Positions 13,610-25,500 of a stretch of DNA of 64,000 nt are shown one piece after another. Origin of the DNA: Liolophura sinensis (taxonomy: Eukaryota > Mollusca > Polyplacophora > Chitonida > Chitonidae); the NCBI RefSeq assembly GCF_032854445.1, contig NC_088302.1, positions 29,667,979 to 29,731,978 of the forward strand. Reading direction: 5' to 3'. The translations under genes were made by a program, and so were the position numbers. The notes under the pieces were generated by a model. The model searched no databases. It had not been told where the DNA came from and worked only from the letters and a program-made list of their open reading frames with translations. Every line of letters begins with the position of its first letter. The stretch's first letter is position 1.

Positions 13610-14154
13610 ATGGAAGATAGACAAAGACAAGAGACGGAGGTTAAACAGCCGATGCTAAATCGTGACGACGAACGGGATAGTGTGCAATACGGAGACATGG
13701 AGCCACCCTTGAGGTATGACGTTGTCCAGGAAATGTTTAGGAACCCCAACGCGACAGGTGTTCTGTCCGCCGTGTTACCTTCGTCCAGCAAGTCGGACCC
13801 TTACGCCGAGGGGCCGCATTTTAAACACCACGCCTCCACCGACGACGGATTCGGATCGGGGGCTAGCGGTGATAAAACTTCAGTGGTGGGCTCAAAGGGG
13901 TCGGCTTTCAGGCCCATGTCCGCCGAAGTGTGCACAGCGCTTCGCAAACTTCAGAAAGAAATCGAGGATTTAAAAGATTCCCTCTGTTCTCAGAACGGCG
14001 ATAAGGCGGATTCTATATATGAAAATATTCAGAGAAAAACTAAAAGGCGGCGCTCCTCAACGAGTTGTGAAGCCCCTTTACACAAGAATGCTAAGGAAAT
14101 GGGGTTTTACAGGTTTGCCCATACCGTGGATGTAGAGAGTAACCCTTGCAGAAG
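13610..14154 (+). CDS. DEG/ENaC channel, exon 1: long cytoplasmic N-terminus
   Basis: This encodes residues 1-181 and two bases of codon 182, ending at a consensus donor (AG|GTAAGT, phase 2). The start at 13610 is chosen because it is the first in-frame ATG after a stop and has a good context (AACATGG). The segment is hydrophilic. It has a predicted coiled coil at about 105-128 (LRKLQKEIEDLKDSL), a basic patch KTKRRRSS at about 143-150 that fits a PKA-type RRxS site, and FYRFAHTVDVESNPCRR leading into TM1. DEG/ENaC subunits place a His-Gly gating motif at about this point; here I see His171-Thr172 instead. ASIC N-termini are around 40 residues, so this one is unusually long. Assignment to the channel rests on frame and phase continuity with exon 2, 32 kb downstream. 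Confidence 0.8.
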
Positions 14155-17100
14155 GTAAGTAGTGAAAAGCCTGCTTTTGCATGATATTCATAAAATATTC
14201 AATTTAACTGGCATAGTTTTAAAATCGTCACCAGTCCGTCTTCCTACAGTTAAGTTGATTTCAATGTTTTAAAGCTCTCGTCAGTTCTGGAAATAACATT
14301 TAATGTAATGCTATCATAATGCATTAATCGCAGAGAATTTAAATAAACGAACAAAGCATTTATTAAACTGGCATATTGCTCACGACATAAAAACCAGTCA
14401 TGTTTCTGTTTCAACTAATCATTAGAATAAAGTATTCAAACAAACTCAAGTTCAGCCAATAGCAAGAATCTACCATTCGTTACATTGCGCTCTAGGTACG
14501 ATGTATACCGATATCCCACTTTTGTCCATTCATAAGTATATGATTCAAATGCTAACTGCCACACAAAAATGTTTTCCTTTGCAAAGCATTGATTCTTTAA
14601 ACGAAAACCAAAGGTGTGTTCTGTGTTCAAAAAGTGATACTGTACTACTGTCAACTTCTTGTAAACACAACCTGTGTTGCCGAGTATAGCATAAGCTAAG
14701 ACTGGGGTCTTGGACACAAGAGGGATACAATCAGAGTTTGAAAGCTGTTTTATAGTAGTTTCTATGCAACATTAAGTCCAAAATATAGTAAAACTTCAGC
14801 TTGGGTGAATTTTGTCATCGGCAGAGTGACCAGCGTAAATATTTGCTGTAGATTTTTGTGGTGTGTAAGTTTGACTCAAATTCCGACGGAGATGCCAATT
14901 GGATTCCTTCAAAGGGAAAGAAACAATAGCACTATTAAAATAAATAGTTTGTGGAATAAATGGGAATAAATCTGTTTGTTCTGTATTTGCGTTACCCTAC
15001 CTCTGAGTGAGTCTGTATTGTATGCGATGGAACACACGGTAAAGGTTGTTAATCCACACGAAGCGAAGTGTTTACAGGCACGTTTAATCTGGATCGTCAG
15101 ACGCACAACGGTTATTGGGAAAACCCGGGCTGCCGTGATAATTACTGGTGGCTGGCGAGCGCTGATTATCGTTATAAATGTGGTGTCAAACAGCTGAGGT
15201 TGTCGCTTCCGGGTGGCCTAGCCCACCGACCGTTCTGCCTCCCAAATTGTCCGCCCAGTCACAACTCTTTGGTCCAACAGCTCAGTATTCCTCACACAAA
15301 CCTACCCCTCCAAAGCCGTAAATTGTATGTTCGCTGAGCTTTAATATTATCCGATAAATCCTTAAGACACATTTTTATCACTCCAAGTCAGTCTAACAAA
15401 GAATTGATGGATTTATAAAAACCCTCGGTCTTATCAATTTAACATTTGCCTTTCGTGATTGACGTGCAATAATCATCAAAGCTCGGTTGATTTCCAGCGC
15501 TCGCCGTCAGTGCTCAGCCGAGTGGGTATAGATGATAAAACGTTTAGTCCCGTCCACGGTTCCCCCTACGGTTACACGGTGCAATCACTGCGAATAACAG
15601 AGCTTCAAATCACTGTCAAAACCCCTAAAACCCACCGGGGACACCGTGAGTGTCCTCAGGCGGTGAAACGAGAATTCATCAGACGAATCTGGCCAACCGA
15701 GATTTCATTAGATAGAATAATGTCAATTACATTTAAATGACATTTCTAGATAAAACTTCACGTGGACATAGCATAGCTATGATTAAAAATGAATTATACG
15801 AGCACTTTACTAGGAGACATTACTCGCTGTGTTGAAAAGCGCGTCATACTGTTTCTCCATCCGGCAAGTTTCACCATGTTTCCCCTCTCACTGCAAATGT
15901 CAACCGTCCCTGTTCCGTGTCCAGAGGGACAAAGTTTTCCTTCCAAATTAGACACCGTAGTTAATTCCTACTGTCAGACTCATCTGGGTAAAAAAGACCG
16001 AGAATCTATGCTGTGTAAAAGCTTGTACACCAAGTGTATCTATCAAGTCAGCGTGGTTTCCTCAAATGACCCAGTTCTAGGAGTGCATCACGTAAATATG
16101 TGCAGTATTTACCCGTACAGCGAATTTTCAGAACTGCTATGTAGCATGTGGATTGCTACCATTCAAAAACCTCGACAGCGTGTGGTGCATTTGTCAAGCA
16201 TTTCATACATGCCTTTGTAACTAGGCCATGGGTCGATTCCACAAAGCCCGTTCTGAATTAAGTCAAAATTTAAAAACTCTGTACGATGTTTAGGTTTTTG
16301 GTTCTGGATATTGAAATTTTGACACGTTTGTCTTAAGATAACACTGGTGAGAGGTACAGAATTTAAATTTTTGAAACCCCAAAATAAGCTTTGGCAGTGT
16401 ATTTCAAATTTTGACTAAATCCAGAAATGGCTTTGAGGAATCTCCCCTTGAATTGTGCACTATTCCACTATACCTCAGAAGACATCATTTAAAGGAATAT
16501 TATTCTTCTACCGAGCTACATGAAATATTTACTCACTGGACTGCATAGGCCACGATTATTTTTGTAGTGTTTTCGAGTATAAAGTTTACAAAACAAAGCG
16601 TTCAACAAAAAATACAGCTTCACAGCTTATAGTAAGGAACATTATGATGGTAGACCATTACATTTCTAAGGTTTGGCTTCAGCGCTTGCAATTCTCCTGT
16701 TATAAGTACATGTATAGGTGTGTCAGCCTTTACAACAAATTTTTTGTATCACTCTACACAAGAATAGTTCTGCAACGAATTACCTCCATTGAAGTCATTC
16801 TCCCAATTAAACGCCACGTTTATAGAACTATGCTGTTGTTAGGTGGAACCTCTAAAAATGGCAAGTTTCAAAGTCAACGCGGCATAAGTCAACTGAAGAC
16901 CCGCCTTCTTCAAGGCAGATTTTCATTTTGTAATCTGGTGTGGAAATCCCACTATAAACGTTATTTAATTTCTGGCGCTATTAGAAGAAAATTAAAAAAT
17001 CTCCTAATATAATATATGTCTACGTACAAGATAGGGCTTCGATGATGATGTAATTATCGTTTTACTACATTCTGTTGCCTAAAAATTAATTGTCATTATC

Positions 17101-19385
17101 GTGACATAAGCTACATTCTGCATGCTTCAATGGGCGAGGTCCCACTTTACTAAACTTTACGATCAAAAACTAATCTTGTGTTACGATATAGCTGCTGTCG
17201 TGTAACAAGGGAGGTAATTCAAACGGGTCCCGTTAAATTTCTTGTACTCAAGTGTTTTTGTTTGTTTTTCGACATATTGTATAATTAATTCCCTTGTCAG
17301 TCTCCAAATTTGAACTTTATACATACCCGATTTAATCATGCAGGTTACTTTGTATAAGTTTCACCACAAAGATGACACCAACAATTTATATTTGTGTGGA
17401 AAGAAATAGATGCAGTTTAGTCTCTGTTGAGTATATACCTCCATTATCAAGTTCAGCTTTGCATGATGGTACATATGCATTGGCCATTGATGTTAAGCAA
17501 ACGTTACTGTCTTTCGAGACTACACTGTTTCTTATCGCCTAAGCGTTGGGGTCAACAAAACACTGCATATCATATGATGTATCTGTCAAAGTTTGATAAA
17601 TCCTTCAAAAACTAAGTAAAGAATGACGTTCAAAGTGACACCATGAAACATCGCCTTGATCTGGAGGCTTGTTTCTGCTTTGTCTTTTGAGTCTGAGATA
17701 GTTATCATTTCTACAAGTTCGATGTGATTGGTTGTAGTGACGATTTCACGGTTGGTTTAAACGGTTGAGCAAATGCATATATTTACATCTGGAATAGTCC
17801 CACAGCCCAGAGCATATTTCTGATCCCTGTGATAAATACAGATCATATGATGTTGTAATGTATCATTTGATCAGAAATCCATATCCTTAATTGCAACCAT
17901 TCCGCCAGGCATGCTATAGACAGACATGTTCGGTCATATTATAACTCCCATTCCCACAGTGTTTAGATATAGGAATCATGTCTATGGGGCAGTGCCGAAC
18001 GTTTCCCACACATATAAAGAGTTATGCAAGGCTCTTTTTGGTTCTAGCTCGTGAATCAAACAGTTCCCTGTCTGTGTACTTTAATTTACAGACAAGGCAT
18101 TGCGTAGTGGCTTTGTCCGGTATGTTTCTCATTAAAAACACCGGTCTCATCTGTTAGGGACTCTGGTAACAGGAAGGTAGTGTCTCTCCCAGCGAGTTGA
18201 TAGAAGATGTACGAGGAACAAAATGAAAGGATTTCAGTTAATAATTACCCCCATTTCACGTCTATGGCCCGTCCAAGACACGATGATCAATGATCAGCCT
18301 GTGTTACCCCACTCCCGAACAACGAGCATCTACACCATTATCTCCGAGATAAATTGAGACACGAGAACATTTTTGTATAAGCGTCGAGACGAGGTTGACT
18401 TTTCATCAAAAATTTATGGCCAATTGATCGTAAATAGTGAGTATTTTTAACATGCTTTATAAGTTTGGTCTGGAAAACAAAGCAAGCAGTTGGCCTTCTC
18501 GGGAAATGACAAGAAGCACAAGTTACGACGGAGATAAAATTGGCCATGAAAAGGGCAATACCATCAATGTCGTAGAACCAGCTTCCACAGAGCATTAAGC
18601 ACATATAATCTACGCACGATGTTCACATTATCTGGTTCCTTGTTCATGTGCTAAATCTGATGGCGTGAATATAGCTAAAGTCGTCATATTATATATTAAG
18701 CCAGGTATTCAGATTCTTGAGATCGTAATACAGAATGTTGTGCTGAAGCCGTTGTACTGTGTGTGTTGGCAAGATAATAACCCTTGTGGGGGGGGGGGGG
18801 TACTTCAGGTAAAGGTTTCAGCTGTTCAGTGGCACTGTCCGGGACTTGGAGTTGGTCATACACAATCCATACAATACACTGAGAAGAAACTCTGGGCTGT
18901 TGAGAAACGGAAACACATGTGACCTTGGCCTTGATATCATTCACCATAACATGAATCACATTTTTTACTGGCTGTGTACGGCAGGACATTTCAAAGATCA
19001 CGAGAGATTTTGCTCTGCATTTTGATTTTGAAATATTCAAATCTAACTGTCTCTTGTCCGACTGTGACTGTAAATCAGGAAGTACTTTTTGTAGGGCTCC
19101 AGTTTTCGTACACCCGCATTATGACTCAAAAATCTGTCTTACAACGGACAGAGACTTGCGACTGGCGTTAAACAGACGTCAAATAAAGGCATTGCTAACT
19201 GTTATATATTAAAAAATCTTAAACTTAAAGAATATTGCCGAGGATTAAGGTTCCTGACTAAAACTAACACGCAGTTATGTTGATCGCAATGTTTTGCAGT
19301 TTATTAGTCATAATGATAAACAGCTAAATAATTGAAAAGTTGACAACAGAACATGATTTTATAACCCAAACTACCGCAGATATCG

Positions 19386-19698
19386 CTTCTGTGGCCTAAT
19401 GGTTAGAGCGTCTGACTCAAACCCAGCTCGGGTCATACCAAACGCTTTAAAAATGGTACATGTTCCTGCCTCACTTGGCGCTCAGAGAGGCTAAAACAAG
19501 GAAACATGACTGGCTGGCCTGGTGTCAGTATGATGTGATTGGATGCGGTGTCATCACTGGTGTCTTTGCCATGATCCCTCAGTGACGGCAGCACTTTGGC
19601 GGCATAGACTTGCCCTGCCAGAAGGAGACACAGTATAGACACACGTCGTCATATGACTGAAAAATTGTTAAGTAAGACGTTAAACCCCAAGCATATAT
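19386..19698 (+). mobile_element. SINE-B copy with tRNA-like head
   Basis: The head GTGGCCTAATGGTTAGAGCG matches a pol III A-box as found in tRNA-derived SINEs. CAGCTCGGGTCATACC follows, with a reduced B-box region. The body shares blocks with copies at 9738-10035 (minus) and about 57900-58430: GGTGTCAGTATGATGTGA, GACGGCAGCACTTTGG, CGTCGTCATATGACTG, AAAATTGTTAAGTA, and the tail ACGTTAAACCCCAAGCATA. Confidence 0.8.
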
Positions 19699-19717
19699 AC
19701 ATTCACACATCCATCCA

Positions 19718-19786
19718 ACCACACACACACACATACATGCATACATACATACACATATACATACCACATATACATACCACATATAA
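19718..19786. repeat. CA/CATA-rich low-complexity tract
   Basis: ACACACACACATACATGCATACATACATACACATATAC-type sequence lies directly 3' of the SINE-B tail, as it does for the copy near 58.4 kb. The tail of this SINE family may seed such microsatellites. Confidence 0.85.
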
Positions 19787-20341
19787 ATTAGGATGGTCTT
19801 GAAGATAGAACGCACAACTTTATTGACATGAGCTACTAGTTTTCATCTATTAATAGGAACGATTCTCAATGGTGAGCTTGAGCTTACGTTGATGAGCAAT
19901 CTAGCGTCATTCTTTCCAAGTTGGGAGTAAGTGGCGTGTCTACCCTGGCGTCTCCGGGCACTGCGATAGAATGAGGACTTAAATGGTAAATTAACAATTC
20001 ATCGGCGTAAATCGGTTGACAGCGGCCAACACTGTGTCTTCCAACTAGCGCGAAAACTCCTATGGTTTATTGATGACAGGTTCTAGTACCGAGACAATAG
20101 TGTTAAATTATTCTGACTGTTTTATGGGAGCCCACCAGCCATAATAAGCATTATTACACACACGTGGTTAATGGATTCTATGCATTCAGTTTACCTGGAG
20201 CCATCTGGAAACATCACTCTGGAGTAAACTGAGTGCATAGTTGTGTATTCTATCTATTGAACCGCGTTAAAATTTACTTCGAACACACATATTTGCATAC
20301 TTGAAGCGGTCACGCAGAAGCCATTGATTTAGTAATTGATT

Positions 20342-20378
20342 CGTTTATTTATTTATTTATTTGATTGGTGTTTTATGT
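20342..20378 (-). mobile_element. SINE-A 3'-end remnant
   Basis: TTTATTTATTTATTTATTTG followed by ATTGGTGTTTTA is the reverse complement of the SINE-A terminal block (TAAAACACCAATCAAATAAA with its AAAT tail). Only the last few dozen bases survive. Confidence 0.65.
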
Positions 20379-22453
20379 AGTTTATACGTCATGGTATAAA
20401 TGGTCTTGAATTATTTAATATTACAGATGAACTAGCTTTTAGTTAAATATAAAAATTGTCCAACTCAACGCTTGTGGTGTACAATTAGGTTTAATATTTA
20501 TCGTAATAGGGTAGACGATTGTTACACGCTGTTGCCTTTGTTAAACTGAAGACAAGTATCGTCCCACGGCTTCTCTTCCTACAAACATTTTATATCGACG
20601 ATTAAGGCTATTAGAAAAGAGATAGAAATTGTTTCTTAATTCGTTGTTTACTCATTTTGTTTTGTTTGTTTGTTGTATTTTTTTTTCATCATACCAGACA
20701 TAACACAAAGCTAAACACTAACACTGGTTCACTATGAACTGTGTTTATTGGTACGTCATCAAACTCGATTTTGGACATTTAAAATATTGCTCGTTTCCAT
20801 AGAGACAATAAACGACTCGGAAGTGTTTTCAGGATAACCCAGGTAATATGTCTTGTGAAATAGTGACACGTGACCAAACTTCCCGGCAGCCTCTTCCGGT
20901 ATGCGCCGGTAGTTTCCTCTATTTCTCGCTATTTCGCGGGAAGGGTGGAGCAGTAATTGTGATGGACGCGTTTTCCCGCCAATTTGTTCCTTTATAACAC
21001 GAGTTTTTAGGACAAACCCGGATTCCACTGTTCAGACTTTGTACCCTCCGTGACGAAAAACGCGTTTATTCCTTCTTTTGGGACTGGATGGACACAATTT
21101 GAATGAGCGATGAGCATTTGGCGTTTGAGTGAAAATTACAAGGCGCTTTTAGCAAATCTCCTTGCGATAAAGCAAAGCTCGGCACGCAAGGCGACCTTAT
21201 CGATTCATTAGGAAGCACGCTGTATCAAAGTGAATAAACTGAACACACGTGGAGAGACACGACAGCAAAACGACTTTGCTTGCTCTAGGGAAATATTCAC
21301 AGGTTATTGTTATTGCGAAGAAAAAAAGGAACGCCTTATTTTCTGGGCAAAGTGTGCGTAACGATAAGGGAAATGATGGTTGACATGCCAAAGACTCGAA
21401 TCAGATACTTGCTGTAACGGTTTCTTACCGCCTGTGTGGATTGGATATGACGCATTGTTACAGTGCTGATCAAATGGTCTCGGGAGCACCCGTCCTCGAT
21501 TGCGTGAGACACGGCTGCTTATCCAAACGAGAAACCCATATACACTAATTGCATTTTGTGAGAGCGAAACAGGAGACCCGCTAGGGGAGACTTATTCTCT
21601 GACCACGTTGTGATTACAGGACGGCTTTTTTCGGAAATGAATGGGCCTGGTTAGGTTTCCTTATCAATCACCACCGTGTCCTCATGTCGCCTTATGAAAG
21701 ACAAATAATAAACACTAGACAAACAATTCTAAGCCGCGGTTCTAGAATGCCATTCCGTGCGTATAGCACGTCAGAAATGTAATAGTTTCGCACCGCGCTG
21801 CTTTGTCCGACCTAAACAGCGGAGTATGTGATATGTTCCTGATAATATAACCTAGGCACGATAACTTAATTACAGCCACAGCCCAATTCGCATAAGGCAT
21901 TTCGTTCTTCTCTTGTTTCAGCTGATGTGAGTAATGGCACATCTCGCCTTCGCACTATATTTCATTATTCACTGTATGACAGGCGTCATCAGGATGAAAA
22001 TATGGCTCCAACATACTAAATATTTCAGCTGTGTAGTAAATTTTATATTTCCTCTTGAGTGCAATATTTAATACCAAAAAAAAAAAAAATATTTGAAAAG
22101 AACAATACAAGGAAATTACAGCCTCAGTTCTGGTTATGTATCAGTTTAATTAGGATTTTATATCTATATATGTAGGTTCACACATCCCATGTGGTCCTGG
22201 TTGCTCATTTTCCCAGAATATCAATTGCCCAAGGCTTTTAAGCATCCAAATAAGTGTCCAGAAGTCAATTACTATTTTCCCATAAAGTGTAAATACGAAA
22301 GAAAACGTGAGAAAAAGAAAACCAGCGATGGCTAATATTCACGAGGCCTCCTTGTGTTCCATAAACAGGAGACAAGACTCAGCGAAAACGAACATGCAGC
22401 GTCTTGTTTATCATGGCACATCTGATCTAAGGCGTGAAAGTTGTGGACTGGTG

Positions 22454-22556
<103 letters not shown>

Positions 22557-25500
22557 CAAACTTGAACATTAAATGTCACTGTGGATGACTTCAACTGTCT
22601 TTGTAGGCTAATCGTTGTTTTTAGATCGATTCTTTATTTTGTCCGTAAAGTGAAGATGCCAAATTTTCATTAAATTCTTTGAAAATACAACAAGCAACCG
22701 GAACTGCGCAGTGATACACTGTAATTATGTAGGCTGATAAACACCTGCTTTAACCTTTGTAATTAAAAATTTATTCCCCTATCACATCATGACCTACATA
22801 CACTTTTATCTGGCTGATGTAGATAGAATTACCATGTCACCTTCTATGTAAAACTTACAAGGAAATATGAATTATAGTAAATAATTTGAAAACACTGTAA
22901 CACGTAACGCCTTCAAACTGATACAAAAATTAAATGATGCTTACCTCTTCCAAATGGTGTATTTTGCAACTTATTCTTCTCACATACCAATAAAATCGCC
23001 TGATTCAAGCGTTTTTACTGTAGGCCTACCATGATTCCATGTTTATTGCATTAAATCGCAATATTAGTTGCTTTAATATCCGTCGGCTAGGAAATTGTGT
23101 TTATTGCCCACGTGTTTTCGATGTAAAATGGGTGTAATATTTGTAGATCCTTGTCTCCACGTTTACATTAAAACTGAAGCCATGGAAGATGGAAAGTAAT
23201 TTTCCAGTACTAATATTAATATTGGATTTGTACCATTAAAACCTCGGCGTAAATAATTGTTGGCCGAATATTTGTTTTAATATCCGCAACCTCTGCACAG
23301 CGATCTGTATTCGTCATTTGTAAAGCTGGCGGCCACGACGTCAGGCCGATGATGTTAAACGGTTTCTTCAGCCCCATGCCGAGATTGTCTAGCGCGCGTC
23401 TAGGATAGGAACTGAAGACAGACGAAAGGTGTTCTATGACAACAGAAAATACAGGGTGGGAGGGAAAGGAAGGGGAGGGGCTGATTAGGTCACATAGGCC
23501 TAGTCGCGCTGGATAAAATGACATCATGGTCTTAGCGCGACATTTAACTTCGAGAAAATCGATGGCAATATGACCAAGAAAAATCTTGGTAATATGACCG
23601 CGACATCCACGGAGTGCTGAAAATTGTTGTACATGTGTCGTTGTTGTTTTGTGAAGAGATTGAAATGTTGGGAGTGTCACTTTATCTTTGTATGTCTGTT
23701 GTCTTATCGCCAAAGGATAAAAAATGACAGTACTGAGAAGTGTTTGTGCTGCGAAATTATGTTCAGTTTTAATTTTTTGTACTTCTTCTTCTTGTAATTT
23801 CTTGCGATCATGCCACAACTTCGAGAACTCAAGTTTCTAACAATATCTGTCAGTAGGTCTTGAACCAGCGAATATTCAAGCAAACAGCGTATCTCTATAG
23901 AGCGCTGGAGAGGTCTGAAATAGGTTATTACCTGTTCATAAATCCAGTATCAGAAGAATATGCTATTACTCCTCGCTATCATTTAATATTAGAGGCATTT
24001 TCCAATCAGGAAGAAAATATGAACTTTATCCAATCAATGGACTTATGAATGATGAAAGGGGAGCCCATGGCCACGATGTTAAAACTGGATCCGGGAATCA
24101 AAATCTGTCCGAAACGACATCTAATCCGTTTTCTGTCTTTTGCGCAATGTCCCATTCTGCTTAAGTGTAGGTCCGAAAAGAGAGCAATGGAATCAAATAA
24201 AAATTCAAACGCCCTCCTTCGTGTTCTGCCAAAATGAGTTTTCGTTTAGCGGCCTAGGAGATAAAAGAGGACCATGGCAAAATCACATTATCTTGTGCGT
24301 AATCAGAAAACCGCAGTTTATTAGCACGACCATTACCGGTGATTGGCTCATCATTTTAACAGTGGCCAATCTCTCTGGGCCAGATAAGGTTATATTCCCA
24401 TCTAGTTCCGATATAATGTCACTGGCGGTGCTACACCCCAGGCTGCTCTCTCTCTCTCCGGTGGTTGGTTCACTCATTCCGTTAATATAATTAACGATTT
24501 CCTGGCGGGACATTTCGTGTTATAATTACTTCATATAACATGTCCCTCTAAAGCATTCTCCAACTTTGCACGCATCATATTTCATACGCAGATTTATATG
24601 GCTGTGAATAGAAACGTGAGGCACAATATTTCATATTGCCGTGGTTCTGAGGTTACCAAACAAAGTGTGGAATTCATCTATATTTATGTGTGATGTTCCT
24701 CAGTTGAATTCATCTTTCAAAAACAAGGCGTTAACGATTAGTTAATAGCGTAGGTTTTGTTGGAAAGCCTGGTATTTAACTGCAAAAAGGATGACTTTGT
24801 CTGGAAAAATTTGCCATGGGTCTATCGAAGTGACTGACCTCTGTCCTCTCCAGAAAGTTTACCACTATAGAATGCCCTCACTATGAATCCATTACTGAAC
24901 ATGATCTTCGATCGCCATTGCCCAGCAAAGCATGTATCATATGAAAGACAGTATGGAGACCTTAAGACATATGTCAAAACATTGCTACAAATAAAATGTT
25001 TTACACCAGGGAGTTTCACACTATTTGGACACTGGTTCTTTGATGCTGAGCAATGTACCAACCACAGTATCCGCTCTTCCCTGTTCTGAGTTTGACTTTT
25101 TAAGCACTTGCAATTTATAACTTCAGATTATAGCCTGCTTAATAAATACGAGCCCAAAGCAACACCAGTGCGATAGTTTACAAATGGCCACATGTATAGC
25201 TGGTGCAATGCGGCTTCTTGTCTATTTACATGAGTTAGGATTCCCTCTCATTGGTCATGTAAATGTGTAAATAGTACCAACGTATAAACATCACCCCAAC
25301 CCCCACCTAAGCCCAGGACCATGGTTTAAGCAGAATTAGAGCAAATAAAAAGCAGTGAGATTAACTACAATTCACTGAACGTCAATGTTCCAGAATTTCG
25401 CAAAATGCTGGGTTTTTTGCATACCATCTAATAAACAGTTACACCTAACAACGCAGAAGGACCTGGCTTCGAGGACTAACAGTCCAACAGCAGAATCCCT

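Noticed and set aside
13525-13791. 88-codon minus-strand frame across the start of exon 1
   Set aside because: It is a shadow of the coding exon on the opposite strand, with no splice or family support.
15789-16220. 143-codon Cys-containing plus-strand frame in intron 1
   Set aside because: There is no signal peptide, no regular Cys spacing and no family resemblance. The sequence is AT-rich intron like its surroundings.
23216-23818. 200-codon open frame on the minus strand inside intron 1
   Set aside because: It is the longest frame outside the channel gene, but it shows no recognisable motif, domain or convincing composition. Among many frames in 64 kb one of this length can occur by chance. 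A blastp hit or antisense RNA would revive it.
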